The notes under the pieces are model-generated. The model did no database searches, had not been told where the DNA came from, and worked only from the letters and a program-made list of their open reading frames with translations. A program made the position numbers and the translations under genes. This document shows, in pieces, positions 1 to 10,363 of a stretch of DNA of 64,000 nt. The stretch spans positions 154,501 to 218,500 of the forward strand of contig JAVKOQ010000050.1 of NCBI GenBank assembly GCA_031835245.1, given 5' to 3'. The stretch is from Balamuthia mandrillaris (taxonomy: Eukaryota > Discosea > Longamoebia > Balamuthiidae). Numbering within the stretch: position 1 is the stretch's first letter; every line of letters starts with the position of its first letter.

Positions 1-815
1 CGAAGAGGATGAGGAAGGAGCTTCTACTTGGATTACAGAAGGCGGATATGTGGTACGAAAGTTGGTCAATAACTGTGCCACTGTTTCGAACGGACTCGTT
101 TGGAACTTACAGCATGACAAACTCTTCTATATTGACAGGTTCTCTTTGTCCTTTTCTTTTTCTCGTTTTCGTAAGAAGAAACAAGAAGATGTATAAGTAT
201 ATGCGAGCTAACATGTTGTGATAGCCCAACAAAGGTTGTAGCTGTGTTTGATTGGGACCGTGATAGTGGAGCTATCAGCAGCCAGCGTTTGGCTTTTGAT
301 GTGTCTTCAGTTGCTGGGTTGCCTGATGGAATGACCAGTTTGTTCTCTCTCTCTCTCTCTCTCACTCTTGTGACAGCATTTTTACTTCAAAACTATCACA
401 GTTGATACAGAGGGCATGCTATGGATTGCGCATTGGGGTGGTGGTTGTGTCACTCGTTGGGATCCTGAGGTTTGTTCTCCTTCCTCCTTCCTCCTTCATC
501 TCTTTTCTCTTCCACACCATTCTCCTCCACATCCTTCTTGTCCTCTTATATCTTATTCTCTTCTCTTCCATACCATCCTCCTTTTCTCTTTCCTGCTGCA
601 ACGATGAACAGAAAGGAGCGCTGCTGCAAAGAGTGGATCTGCCAAAGGTCAGCAGGATAACGTCATGCATATTTGGCGGTGAGCACATGCGACACCTCTA
701 CGTGACAACCGCCGCAGTAAACACCACCCTGGAGGAGGAGCCCAATGCCGGAGCTCTATTCCGTCTGGATGTTGGCGTGGGAGGCATCGAAGCGCCAGAG
801 TTTGCGGCAGCATGA
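1..815 (+). CDS. RGN: Regucalcin/SMP-30 (gluconolactonase family), 3' part
   Basis: This is the 3' part of a gene that enters from the left edge. Exons read approximately 1-138, 225-337, 402-469 and 612-815, joined by GT-AG introns; the third intron is strongly pyrimidine-rich. The product matches the C-terminal two thirds of regucalcin/SMP-30, a six-bladed propeller lactonase needing a divalent metal. Visible family marks are SNGLVW (the metal-ligand Asn region), LPDGMTID (the Asp-containing loop), [12 protein letters not shown], and TSCIFGG followed by LYVTTA. The C-terminus, [12 protein letters not shown], is close to the usual family end, so only the N-terminus is missing. A sugar-lactone hydrolase or Ca-binding role is known for the family; the substrate cannot be read here. 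Confidence 0.88.
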
Positions 816-1050
816 CCGCGTTGACTAAAAGCCTAAAAGGAGGTTTTAATGATAGCAGTAATAATAACTTTGATTTTCTACTAACAAACAGCGTAACGCC
901 GTTTTTGTTTTTGTTTTTTTTATTTTCTTTCAGCAAAGCAGAAGGAAGGAGGGACTTGCTCTGCTCTTGCTTCTTTCAACAACAAAAAAGCGCGTAAAAT
1001 ACGTTTGAAGATTGATTTTTTTTTAAAGCAATATAGAGTCATAAAAAGAG

Positions 1051-2643
1051 ATGACAGAAACAAAACTCAACGAACAAGAAAGGCTGAGCGTGGAGGAGGC
1101 CGCCCAAGGCAGGGTGCTCACCTCCGCCGTGGCGAGGCTGTACAAGGGGGACGCCTCCGGCCGCTGGATCTACACCAACCTCTGGGGCGCCGCCGTTGTG
1201 GTTCAGTCTTCTCCTCGCCCTCGCCTGCGTCTCATCGAAATAGGGATGGCCGGGAGGAAGCTTTGGGACGAGGAGATCAGCCCCAAGCTCAACTACAAGC
1301 AGGCTAAGCCGTTCTTTCACACCTTTCAGAGCCAAGCCTCCCAGCCACAAAGGACCATCTTTGGGCTCTGCTTTGCCGACGAAGGGGACGCCGCTCAGCT
1401 CTATTCCGCTGTTTCTTCTTCCTTCTCAGCGGCTCCGTCTTTGCCGCCAGCCTTACCGCCAGCCTTACCGCCAGGACGAGGCGGGGGAGGAGGAGCACCG
1501 GCCTTGCCACCGGGAAGAGCGCCGTTGCCACCACCGCTGTCTATGCCGCTTCCCGATGAGCTGCCACCCCCGTTACCGCCACCGCTTGATCAAGATGACG
1601 CGGACCTAGGGGGACCTCCCCCTCTTCCACCGCCACCAGAGGACCTTCCGCCATTGCCGGATGCTTTTGACGCTGCCGGAGGTCCACCGGACCTACCGCC
1701 ACCGCTTCCTCCTGCGTTTGATGAGGAGGATCTGCAACAGCAGCAGCAACAAGGAGCCAAACCATTCACGCTGGGTCCAGACTCTCCACTGACGCTCTAT
1801 CCGATCAAGGCGCCACATCCCTCCACTTTAGGAGGAGCAGGAGCAGAGGTAGCAGTTAGCAACGGTAAGAAAGACAAGAAGAAAGATAAGAAAGAGAAGG
1901 AGAAGAAGGGGTCCTCACGTAGGGTCAAGGCCCTGGCCAAGGAGGGCAGCAACAGCGCCACCAACAGCGGCAAGAAGAAAGGCAGCTGGTTCAAACGCGT
2001 GCGCGGCAGGAGCAGCAGCAACAGCACCAGCAACGTCCCCTCCGTGGGACAGGTCATCGGCAGTCCCACAAACGTTCAGCACGACATGCACGTCGGCATG
2101 AGCGCCACCGGCGGCTTTGAGATTCGCAACATCCCCGCCGAGTGGAAGAGGATCTTCAAGGATGCCGGCATCAAGAAGAAAGAGCTTCTGGATGGAGACA
2201 CCGCCCAGTTCATCATGGAGACCGTCATGGAGGCCACCATCAACAGTCAGTTGGGCATCAAAGACGCTGCTCCCCCGCCCCCTCCTCCGGCGGCTGGCCC
2301 GCCGCCTCCCCCCGTCGGGAATGCTCCTCCACCACCGATGCCTCCCCCCGCAGCCCCCGGCGGGCCGCCTCCCCCTCCCATTCCTGCTGCTGGCTCCGCT
2401 GCTGCTGCTTCCAACGAAGAAGGTGGCGGCGGCGGCGGCGGCGCCTTTGGAGGAGGCAACGCGTTGTTGGCTGGTTTGCAGGCGGCCAAGTTGAAGAGCG
2501 TGGCGGCCCAGACGAGGGAGTTGCCGAGCCTGAAGGATACTGGCACCAATATCGCGGATACGTTGGCCAAGGCCATGCAAGCTCGTCGCTTGGGCATGGA
2601 TATTTCTGACGATGAAGAGGAGGACGAGGAATGGAGTGATTGA
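1051..2643 (+). CDS. WAS: WASP-family actin nucleation-promoting factor
   Basis: Single-exon gene of 530 codons. Residues about 10-115 form a WH1/EVH1 domain (RWIYTNLWGAAVVV, FHTFQ, IFGLCFADEGDA). A proline-rich segment follows at about 130-230, then a lysine-rich basic stretch at about 270-330. A CRIB/GBD starts near residue 336 (IGSPTNVQHDMHVG), and a second polyproline run covers about 410-445. One WH2 motif lies at about 472-490 (ALLAGLQAAKLKSV), then a central helix and an acidic tail ending EEDEEWSD with the terminal Trp that contacts Arp2/3. This is the full order of WASP/N-WASP, so Cdc42/Rac-controlled Arp2/3 activation is expected. An AATAAA lies about 118 bp after the stop. The gene is more GC-rich than its intron-bearing neighbours. 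Confidence 0.95.
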   Translation: MTETKLNEQERLSVEEAAQGRVLTSAVARLYKGDASGRWIYTNLWGAAVVVQSSPRPRLRLIEIGMAGRKLWDEEISPKLNYKQAKPFFHTFQSQASQPQRTIFGLCFADEGDAAQLYSAVSSSFSAAPSLPPALPPALPPGRGGGGGAPALPPGRAPLPPPLSMPLPDELPPPLPPPLDQDDADLGGPPPLPPPPEDLPPLPDAFDAAGGPPDLPPPLPPAFDEEDLQQQQQQGAKPFTLGPDSPLTLYPIKAPHPSTLGGAGAEVAVSNGKKDKKKDKKEKEKKGSSRRVKALAKEGSNSATNSGKKKGSWFKRVRGRSSSNSTSNVPSVGQVIGSPTNVQHDMHVGMSATGGFEIRNIPAEWKRIFKDAGIKKKELLDGDTAQFIMETVMEATINSQLGIKDAAPPPPPPAAGPPPPPVGNAPPPPMPPPAAPGGPPPPPIPAAGSAAAASNEEGGGGGGGAFGGGNALLAGLQAAKLKSVAAQTRELPSLKDTGTNIADTLAKAMQARRLGMDISDDEEEDEEWSD

Positions 2644-2760
2644 GGATCGAAACGAAAAGCAAGAAGGAAGACAACAAAGCAAAAGAAAGCAAGAAGAGAA
2701 AGGACCACACTTGTGCGACGTTGTGCCTTTGTACTACCACCATTTGTTGTGAATTGTACT

Positions 2761-2766
2761 AATAAA
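2761..2766 (+). terminator. Poly(A) signal of the WASP gene
   Basis: AATAAA lies 118 bp downstream of the WASP stop codon and just before the 3' end of the convergent ADAT3 gene. Only 131 bp separate the two stop codons. Confidence 0.5.
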
Positions 2767-2774
2767 AATGAAGT

Positions 2775-3649
2775 TTAGTTTTCCTTTTCTTTCTCTTTCT
2801 CCTCTAACGTTTCCCCTTCCTCAGGGGACATAAGCAATTGTTGGCATTGATCTTCCAAGAGGCCTTTGTACACCTCGAATTTGTGGTTAAGAGAGGGATG
2901 CGTGTGCAGCTTGGCTTTGCTGCCCAGTCCCCCTCTTTCCTCGTTGCTGCATGCGTAGATCACACGCGCAAAGCGAGAGTGAAGAATCGCCATTGAACAC
3001 CTTTTTCCGTTTTTCATCCGTGTTAAAGGAGAGAAATAGAGAAAGAGGACGAGGGAACGAGAGAGGACAGAAGAGGGAGAGAGGGTGAGTACATGATGCA
3101 AGGCTCTTGGGTGGTGTACAGGTGATAATCAGTACAAAGGTAATGGTTCCGCCGCTGTGGATGGTCGCGGAGCTCCTTCCGCGCTACCTCATCAATGCAT
3201 TCTATCACGGCATGCTTTAACGGATGAATCTTAAGCGATGGACACAATTGTTGTTTTTGTTGTAAACGATGCTGGCGATAATGGTGCCTGCCGCTGTGAT
3301 CAAATCCTCGGGCTATAATGCGGTTGGTGCGTGGATCAACGACTACTGCCCCTACCGCCCTCTTTTTGTATGAGAGAGTTAGAAGGAAGTAAAGGTTCGA
3401 GAAAAAGAGGGAAAACCTAACCATTCCATTGGCGCGAGCATAGAGAGCAAGCTCGATGGCTTGCTGCATGTGTTGTGGCATTGATAACAGCAAGTGTTGC
3501 TTCCAATTGTTTGGCCACATCTCCGGCCTGCGGACAAGCATACCACCAACAGAAGAAGTGATCAGAAAGACAAAGAAGCATCACCAATAGGAAAAAAAAG
3601 CAAGAAAACGCATGTCATCGTCAAGAGAGAAGGACGAGAAAGAAAGAAG

Positions 3650-3694
<45 letters not shown>

Positions 3695-4618
3695 TAAAGA
3701 AAACTAAACTTGTCCATAGGACGAGCATGAATAGGCCAAACCACGTTCCACTCACGATACTGCTGAAGAGTAAGAGGAGCATGTTGAGGCACGCCCACTT
3801 CTTCCACCGCTGTTGCCATCAGCTCCTTCCATCCACCAGCGGAGGAGGAAGAAGGAAGAAGATTTATCTGTGCCGACAACGTCTCCGCTACGTTCTCTTC
3901 CAACCACTTTTGTTTGCTACAGAGCAAAACGGACAATCGATCCACTCTCTCCATATTCTCTTTTGTCTTCTTCCTTTTTGTCTTCGCTTCTCTCTCAGCT
4001 TTGTCTTCTTCCTCTTCTTCCTCTCCTTTGCTTTCGTGTCGATTCACCGGTGAACAACAAGAAGAAGGAGCAACGCTGCGCCGTGCTCGCTTCAAGTGGC
4101 CCAACTCCTTGCCCAAAGGCATCACTTTGTTGAGATGTCCCAACAAAGCGTTGGCCTCTTTCAAAGGAACGTGCATTACCATGGCCTCCACTGCATGGAT
4201 TAGGTTCAGGCGAACAAGAAGAGAGAGAGAAAAAAAAAAGAAAAAAAAAGTAGTATATACGGAGTGAGAGTTCTCTTGTTTCTTCGTCGCTAAGAACAGG
4301 GTGCAACTGTGCGGCTACCTCACTGGCAGACAGCCGGGGCATCGCTACCTCCTCCTCATCCACGGCCAGCCTCTCCTTTTCGAACGAATTTGAAGCTGAT
4401 GAAGGCGCTGCGTCATTTTCACCGACTGCACAACAGAGCATCGACGCGACATCAGTTGCTCCTTCTCTGTCTTCTTCTCTTTTTCTCTTCTTGTGGGCGT
4501 CCTGCATCGTCCTTGGTTGGTGTCTCTTCGTTCCTTGCTTTCGTCGCAAGTGCTTTCGGCCAGGAGAACTCTTCGCGTCGTCACGGATTTCGACCATGTC
4601 GTCACGGTATATTTCCAT
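2775..4618 (-). CDS. ADAT3: tRNA-specific adenosine deaminase subunit 3 (ADAT3/Tad3)
   Basis: Five exons are inferred on the minus strand: about 4618-4261, 4193-3712, 3526-3424, 3360-3095 and 3038-2775. The product is the structural partner of ADAT2; together they convert A34 to inosine in tRNA anticodons. The N-terminal part carries the Tad3-type segment VPLKEANALLGHLNKVMPLG followed by LGHLKRAR. The deaminase domain has HPLKHAVIE, where Val stands in place of the catalytic Glu of the HAE motif (the hallmark of ADAT3), and the zinc motif PCIMC, completed across an intron. LHSRFARVIYAC is also typical. The start ATG is 59 bp from that of dysbindin on the other strand, so both share a very short promoter. 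The first intron ends in A-runs; another contains a (CT)n tract on the sense strand. Confidence 0.92.
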
Positions 4619-4677
4619 GACGACATGGAATAAATTGCGAGGAAGAAAGTGACAAAGAAGACCCTCAAAACAAAAAA
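4619..4677. promoter_or_regulatory. Minimal bidirectional promoter, ADAT3/dysbindin
   Basis: Only 59 bp separate the two divergent start codons, so both 5' UTRs and core promoters must fit here or overlap the coding regions. An 11-bp inverted repeat (CCATGTCGTCA / TGACGACATGG) straddles the ADAT3 start at about 4594-4628. Confidence 0.55.
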
Positions 4678-5085
4678 ATGTGGAGCGGCGCAGCGCTCAA
4701 AGGCAGCGCCATGAAGCTGAGCTTCATCAAGTAGGTTTGCCGTTTATTGAAAGAAAGGAATTCTTTCTCAGCTCTTTTGTCTTTCATTTTGTTGCTTACA
4801 CGATGCTTTTTTTTTTGATCGGTAGCACCGCTTCGCTCAAAGAAAAGTTTGGCACGGACAAGCTGGCCAGCACTTTGTCTTCGTTTGCTTCCAAGACTAC
4901 AAATGGCGCTGCTGCTACACCTGCGAACGCCACCGCCTCTCCAAAGGTTCAGCCACGCCAATCACAGCCACAGACTCCTCCTTTGTCCCCGCGCAACTCT
5001 CACCATGACGTGCTGGCTGGAACGGAATTACTGAGAAAGTAGGCTCTTTTTCCCTCTCTTCCCATGTTGTACCGGTCTCACCTTC

Positions 5086-5123
<38 letters not shown>

Positions 5124-6199
5124 AGGCAAGATGAGGAATACAGAGTGCTGCGAAAGAACCAAGTGAAGCTGGGAGACAAAGCTGAGGTTTGCATTCTTGT
5201 TTCTTTTTGTTTTTCTTGTTTCTCATTACTTTCTTTTTCTTTTTCTTTTTCTTTTCTGTCTTTTTCTTTCTCTTTCTCTTCTGATTCATATGCGACACCA
5301 GTCATTAGACAAAGCGATAGAACAAGCGTATCAGCGATGCTCCTTTCAACACAAGTCGATGGAGGCGCTCTGTCAGGAGCTTCTCTCGTTGCCCAAGATG
5401 ATAGAAAGCCTGACGTTGTTGCAGGAACGAATGACGGCCGTTTGCCGTCAAATAGAAGAGGTTGAAGAGGTCATCGGACATCAGATAGAGGAACAAGCTG
5501 CTCTCGACCTTAGACTATGGAAAGAGCAGAAAGAGGCAGAAACTGAAACTTATCGAAACGCTAAGAAGTAATTCCCTTCTTGTTTCTTCTCCCTTTGTCA
5601 TCGTGCTCCATTCTTCTTTCTCTTGGTTTTTTATGCTCCTGCTTGCTTACTTTGGCTCTTATCGTTTCATTCCTCTCTTCTGTTACCAACACGATTATTT
5701 TAGTGTTGAGTTGTTCAGAGTGGAAACTATGTTAAGAAAGCAACGAGCAGCGTTGGATGAGGAGATGGAGCGAACGGAAAGAGAGCAACGAGCTTTGCAA
5801 GAACGGGAACAACATAAGATTCAACAGGCCTTTGATGAAGCCTTTCAGCAACAAGTCATGGAGTTCAAACTTCACGGAGCCGTTGGCTCCAACAGCAAAC
5901 GTACAAGTCCTTTCTTTCTGACTTTTCTCTTCACTGCAACTAACAACCTGCCCAACAAAGCCACAGGAGAAACATCGGGACCCAAGTTGGAAGACATTAC
6001 ATTACAGGAAGAAACCGCCACAACTGAGCTGGAAGAATTCTTGGGAAGCAACGAAGAGGATCCAAGCTACTTTGAGGATCCTTCTTCCGCTCCCTCCTCT
6101 TCACCTTCTCCTCCTGCCCCATCCGAGGAAGCTTCGTCATCATCGTCTCCACAACAACAACAAGAAGAAGAAGCGGAAGAAGAAGACAAAACCACATAA
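4678..6199 (+). CDS. DTNBP1: Dysbindin (BLOC-1 subunit)
   Basis: Exons are about 4678-4739, 4828-5038, 5125-5186, 5302-5568 and 5704-6199, perhaps with a further 66-nt intron at 5901-5966 that would keep the frame either way. The middle of the protein matches dysbindin: AGTELLRK, a heptad-rich stretch through SLPKMIESLTLLQERM and IEEVEEVIGHQIEEQ, then ELFRVETMLRKQRAALDEEM and KIQQAFDEAFQQQVMEF. The family acts in BLOC-1, which serves biogenesis of lysosome-related organelles and cargo sorting from endosomes. An N-terminal region rich in Ser/Pro/Thr precedes the coiled coil. An acidic Ser-rich tail (EDPSYFEDPSS, polyGlu/Gln) follows it, as in animal dysbindins. The introns are pyrimidine-rich, one with a long (CT)n. 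Confidence 0.85.
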
Positions 6200-6401
6200 A
6201 AACACAAAAAAAAAAGGAACTGCGATGATGTCATCGTTTTCCTTTTTTCAATGTATATGACATCACATTTAAAATCAGAGGATAAAACCTATTATCAAAC
6301 ATGAATAACATAATATGTGAATTTAAAAGAAACGATATATTAGGTTGTTGATGTAAACGAAGGGGAATAATAGGGCAAAAAGAGAAAAGAAAGAAAGAAA
6401 A

Positions 6402-7505
6402 ATGTTGGCGGAAGGAGAGGAGGACTTGGTCGCGGAGGAAGGACTGGAGGAGGAGGAGGAGGAGGCGGAAGACCTCGTTTTGGCGCTGGAGCAAGGAAAT
6501 GTGAGGCGGGCAGAGGAGAACGAACCCATCGTCTCAGAGGACACGATAAAGAGGAGCGGCGGCGCTCGTCTCTCCATGGACAGGCCCGAGCTTAAGGTTA
6601 CGAGAGGGTCGTCCCCCGCCGCCGCTCTGCCTGAAAGTCTTTTCGACCAAGAAGAGCTGAGCTATGGGGCCACCGAAGTGGAGCTGTTGGGACGATTGGG
6701 TGCAGAGCAAGCCACTCTCCTTCAAAGCTTGTTGCAGCAGCACACAACAACAGAAGAAGACACACAGCTGAAAGACAGCGGAGAAAGTTCCTCTTCTTCT
6801 TCTTCCTCTTCCTCTTCTTCAGCAAATGAACGACTGCTAGCAGTGGAGGTGCCCTCCTTTTGGATCTGCAACCGAGTGCTGGTCATCGTGTCCGTGCTCG
6901 GCACGATAGGCTTCGTGGTGGCCATTGGCCTCGTGTCTGCCCCACAGATCCGCGCCTCCCCCGACCTGTTGCTCCTGGGCGTCTTCCCGGTGGTCCTCGT
7001 GGTGCTCTTTCTCAACTTCAAGCTCTTCCAACAGCGGCGCTTCTTCGCGCTGACCGATCGGCGGGTGCTCATCTACCAGAAGGGAGGAGGGAACCCCTGC
7101 AGCCTGCAGCCCTACACCCTGGTGCAGATCCCCTACGAGGACGTGGTGGAGGTCATCTCCCGCTTCAACTGGCTGTTCTTCATGCAGGAGTTGGAGATTA
7201 GGAGAAAGTCGGACCGTTGGTTCTCGCCCACCTCCATCTCTCGGCAGTCCGGCGTGAAGCAGGAGTTCATCGATGGCATGCCAGCTCTGCGCATTCACGT
7301 CCTGCAGCACATCATTCAGGATCATGCCGCTCGTGCTGCTGCTGTTGCTCAGCAGCAACAACAGGAGAAGGAGCAGGAGAATGGTGGTTCTGCTTCCTCT
7401 TCTGGAGGAAACAAATCACGAAGAGGAGGGAAAGGAGGAAGAGGAAGGAGAGGAGGGCGAAAGGGCAATAGGTCTTCAAAACAATCAACGAACCGCTCTG
7501 GTTAA
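6402..7505 (+). CDS. Two-TM membrane protein with bacterial-PH-like (DUF304-type) domain
   Basis: Intronless, 367 codons. The N-terminal 130 residues are acidic and Ser-rich, ending in a run of about twelve serines. Two hydrophobic helices follow at about 157-178 (NRVLVIVSVLGTIGFVVAIG) and 186-206 (PDLLLLGVFPVVLVVLFLNF). They are followed by RRFFALTDRRVLIYQKGGG and LVQIPYEDVVEVISR, the pattern of the bacterial-type PH domain found after TM pairs in YdbT-like proteins. The C-terminus is a Lys/Arg/Gly-rich basic tail. The function is unknown; an endomembrane location with a cytosolic PH-like fold is inferred. The domain assignment rests on the TDRRV-IY pattern only. Confidence 0.72.
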   Translation: MLAEGEEDLVAEEGLEEEEEEAEDLVLALEQGNVRRAEENEPIVSEDTIKRSGGARLSMDRPELKVTRGSSPAAALPESLFDQEELSYGATEVELLGRLGAEQATLLQSLLQQHTTTEEDTQLKDSGESSSSSSSSSSSSANERLLAVEVPSFWICNRVLVIVSVLGTIGFVVAIGLVSAPQIRASPDLLLLGVFPVVLVVLFLNFKLFQQRRFFALTDRRVLIYQKGGGNPCSLQPYTLVQIPYEDVVEVISRFNWLFFMQELEIRRKSDRWFSPTSISRQSGVKQEFIDGMPALRIHVLQHIIQDHAARAAAVAQQQQQEKEQENGGSASSSGGNKSRRGGKGGRGRRGGRKGNRSSKQSTNRSG

Positions 7506-7599
7506 TAGCGTTTGCTGCTATCCCTTTTACTTTTTTAAAGTGTTATTTTATCGTTTGTTTGTTACTTTTTTGTTTTTTTTTTTTAAAAAAACAATGCAA

Positions 7600-8505
7600 C
7601 TAACATAATGCACAACCCGCTCTCTTGTTCTTCATACCATCATCCCTCTTTCTCTTCTTATGTTTCTTCCTGGTTCCCAACTTCTTCTCTGATGAAGCCA
7701 ATGACGAAGATAAACAAGCAGAAGATCTCGTTAAAGATGTCATCTCCTTTTCATTCCTCCATTCGCCGTTCTCTTTCTGCTTCTCACCATGCTGTTGTTC
7801 TTCCACCAATCTCAAAACTTGCTCCACAGCCAACCGAAACATGTCATCTACGAGATGCTTGGCTTTGGCAGAGGTCTCGACGAACTTGGCGCCAAGCTCT
7901 TCCGCCAGTTCCATGCCTTCCTCCGTGCTGATGGTACGTTCATCCTCCAAATCGCTTTTGTTGCCAACCACCACCAACGCCAATTGTTGCTGTGGGTTGG
8001 AGGACGAGAGATGTTTGCAACGAAGGATGTCTTTGTGAAAGTCTCTGAGGTCCTCAAAGCTGCTACGAGAGCAGATGGAGTAGACACAGATGAAGCCATC
8101 GCCGGTCCGATAGTAACCGTCCCGAAGGTTTGCGTAGTCGTCTTGGCCTGCGGTGTCGTATATCTCTGTATATCGTTTTGTTTTCTTCAACGGTCAGTTT
8201 ATGTTCTGTGGAAGACGAAGAGGGACAAGCAAAAGCTTACCAATGGAGTAGTTCTTGCCATTGATGTTTATTTGTTTTTTCTTTGATGCGTTAGAAGAGT
8301 AAGTCATCGTTAACGGCCGTGACTCAGAGAACATAATACACAAAGGAGAAGAGATACTATAAGAAATGGACAGCATACATAAGAGTCTTCCAAAGTTGGG
8401 TCATATTCCTCCACGAATCTACCAGCCGTGTACGCAATGGTCAGGCAAGACTTTCCAACACCACCATTTCCCAGCAGCACCACCCTTAGCGTGTTCTTTG
8501 TCATG
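7600..8505 (-). CDS. Ras-family small GTPase with CAAX-like tail
   Basis: Three exons on the minus strand (about 8505-8379, 8304-8241, 8175-7600). All five G motifs are present: GNGGVGKS (P-loop), effector [17 protein letters not shown] with the catalytic Gln, NKSD and TSAK. The effector and switch regions resemble Ras/Rap rather than Rho or Rab. Splicing joins EDSY to [13 protein letters not shown] and then EIYDTAGQ. The C-terminal 50 residues are Ser-rich, then strongly basic (KKHKKRKR), and end in CALC, which fits a prenylated CaaX with X = Cys. The start chosen is the first in-frame ATG ([12 protein letters not shown]); upstream in-frame codons lack an ATG. Expected role: a plasma-membrane signalling switch. 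Confidence 0.9.
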
Positions 8506-8729
8506 TCGTTGTTGGCCTTTGTGCTTGCTGCTCCTCTTCCCCCATGAGATGACTCAAACCATGAGACAAAGTATGCCACTCGTTTACAAAATCAGCGATT
8601 CTGCAGAGAAACTCTATCGCTTTAAGGCAATATAGCAATTTTTGATATAGGAAGCAACCACTTGATCTCATCTGGTCAAGCGCGTTGGTTTCCGTGTTGG
8701 CCCAGGATGGTAAACATTCTCATTCTTGG

Positions 8730-9920
8730 TCAGGAGGGAACAACAGCCATGCCAGCAGCTTCTGGCGTTGTGGCGGCAGAAACAAGATGGAGCCGTTGGC
8801 GGAAGACCTCCAACAGGGCATCCACAGAGGCAATGGGCAGGTAAGTAAGCAAGGGAGTCGCCCCAAAGGAATAGTGGCTGTCCTTGTGATAAAACAAAAG
8901 GGCCTCCCTCTGAAACGTTACAGCTGTTTGCTGCTCCTCTCCCTCTGCTTTGGCTGCAGCAACAGCAATGCTATGCGGATCGCAGCAGTCGTAAAAAGGC
9001 ATGGGCACAAAGGGAAACGGATTCTGTTCCATTCTCCTGGTGGCGTGCTCTGCATCCTCCATCAGCTTGGTGTTACGCCAATAGACCCTAAAGCTCGTGT
9101 CGCAGTCATAGTACAAGTGACCCTTCCAACAGACCACATCGAGGACATAATAGATGCCCTTCCCTTCCTCAAACACACAATCCAGGATGCAATAGTTGTG
9201 CAGTTTTCTCCAACCCCCACCACCGCCGCCATTGCTTCTTCCACTGCTGGTTCCACCACCAGCCGGCAGGTTGGAGCTGAACCGGTTGAAAACGGAGCCG
9301 TTGCGGAGGTAAGCTGTGGTCTTGCCGTTGCTAGAGATGACCAAGCATCGTTTGCCGCCGATGGGATAGGGCACCGCGAACCACCTGCTTTCCACCATGG
9401 TGCCTCCTTCTTTTTGTTGGATGAGGGCCAAATCTTCGGGAATGTCGAGCATGGGCTCTGGCAGCATGAGCTGGTCCCGATAGAGGTCTCGGTGGTTACG
9501 CCGTTCGCACCGCTCCGTTCGTGAGCGTCTATTCTGTGTCCCGGCTGCCTCTTCCTTCCCTTCGTCTTTTTTGTCTTCCTCCTCCTCTTCTCCTTCTTGA
9601 GGGCCAAGAGCCAGGCTGCGAGCGTATTGTGTGAGGTCCCTGCGTGCTTTCTTCTGCTTCCTCAAGAATCGTTCGCGCTTCTTGCCCTGTTCCTCATTGA
9701 TCTTTTTGAAGTCAGCGAGTCTGGTTTTGGAGTAATGATTGTTTGCGGTGGCACTGCCCAGCGTCTGCGAGAACAAACCTGAAAGAGCGTCCACGGTGGC
9801 CGAGGCTTGTGGACTAGCCAACGATGGGTCGCTCCCCATCGTGAACGATCCACCCCCGGAAGGAGTCCACGATGAGGCAGCTCCGCCCTCCTCCTTGTTC
9901 TCTTCCCCAGCGCCCCACAT
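8730..9920 (-). CDS. SNUPN: Snurportin-1 (m3G-cap snRNP import adaptor)
   Basis: Single exon. The start is taken at MWGAGEENK, the first convincing ATG; the open frame continues upstream without a better start. The N-terminal third has a basic importin-beta-binding-like segment (KKRERFLRKQKKARRDLTQYARSL). The cap-binding domain follows with family-typical blocks: LMLPEPMLDIPEDL, RWFAVPYPIGGKRCLVISS, YCILDCVFEE, YYVLDVVCWKGHLYYDCDT, FRVYWRNTKL, ALLFYHKDSHYSFGATPLL. Snurportin binds the trimethylguanosine cap of spliceosomal snRNPs and carries them into the nucleus with importin-beta. The conserved Trp of CWKGH is present. It is divergent from IWS1, with about 350 bp between starts and a GTCGAC core between them. 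Confidence 0.93.
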   Translation of the reverse strand: MWGAGEENKEEGGAASSWTPSGGGSFTMGSDPSLASPQASATVDALSGLFSQTLGSATANNHYSKTRLADFKKINEEQGKKRERFLRKQKKARRDLTQYARSLALGPQEGEEEEEDKKDEGKEEAAGTQNRRSRTERCERRNHRDLYRDQLMLPEPMLDIPEDLALIQQKEGGTMVESRWFAVPYPIGGKRCLVISSNGKTTAYLRNGSVFNRFSSNLPAGGGTSSGRSNGGGGGGWRKLHNYCILDCVFEEGKGIYYVLDVVCWKGHLYYDCDTSFRVYWRNTKLMEDAEHATRRMEQNPFPFVPMPFYDCCDPHSIAVAAAKAEGEEQQTAVTFQREALLFYHKDSHYSFGATPLLTYLPIASVDALLEVFRQRLHLVSAATTPEAAGMAVVPS

Positions 9921-10074
9921 CTCTCTCCCTTCTTGCTTCCGTCTAGTTTTACGGTTCGACTCCCGCTGCACTCTATCTTTTTTTTTATTTATTTTCCAAC
10001 AAATCGGAGTAGAATTTGTTTTCATGCTGTACAGTACCTCTGCAGCAGATTTTTTTGCTCGATGACCCTCAAGC

Positions 10075-10080
10075 GTCGAC
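10075..10080. promoter_or_regulatory. GTCGAC palindrome, snurportin/IWS1 promoter
   Basis: GTCGAC lies 155 bp upstream of the snurportin ATG and 188 bp upstream of the IWS1 ATG. It is one of six intergenic 5' regions in the window with this core. Confidence 0.35.
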
Positions 10081-10267
10081 AAAAATTGAGCTTCGTAGGC
10101 AGAAAAAAAAAGGTGACGACAAAGAGAGGGAGAGGACAGGAGTTCTTGTGCGGAGAGGCGTTGTTGTTAGGACTCACTCACTCCCCTCTCTCTTCTTCTT
10201 TTTTTTTTTCCCCCAATTTTTTGGACTTCTCTTCTTAGGCTTTTGTGTTCTAGGAAAAGACAAAAAA

Positions 10268-10322
10268 ATGGAGGAGCAACAACAACAGGCTGCCGCACCG
10301 ATGACAACGGAGGAGGAGGAGG

Positions 10323-10363
<41 letters not shown>

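Noticed and set aside
1915-2682. Long open frames antisense to WASP
   Set aside because: They mirror GC-rich proline and glycine codons of a clear WASP gene and have no domain pattern.
8506-8579. N-terminal extension of the Ras-like GTPase
   Set aside because: The open frame continues upstream but starts with GTG; the first ATG matches the usual Ras N-terminus.
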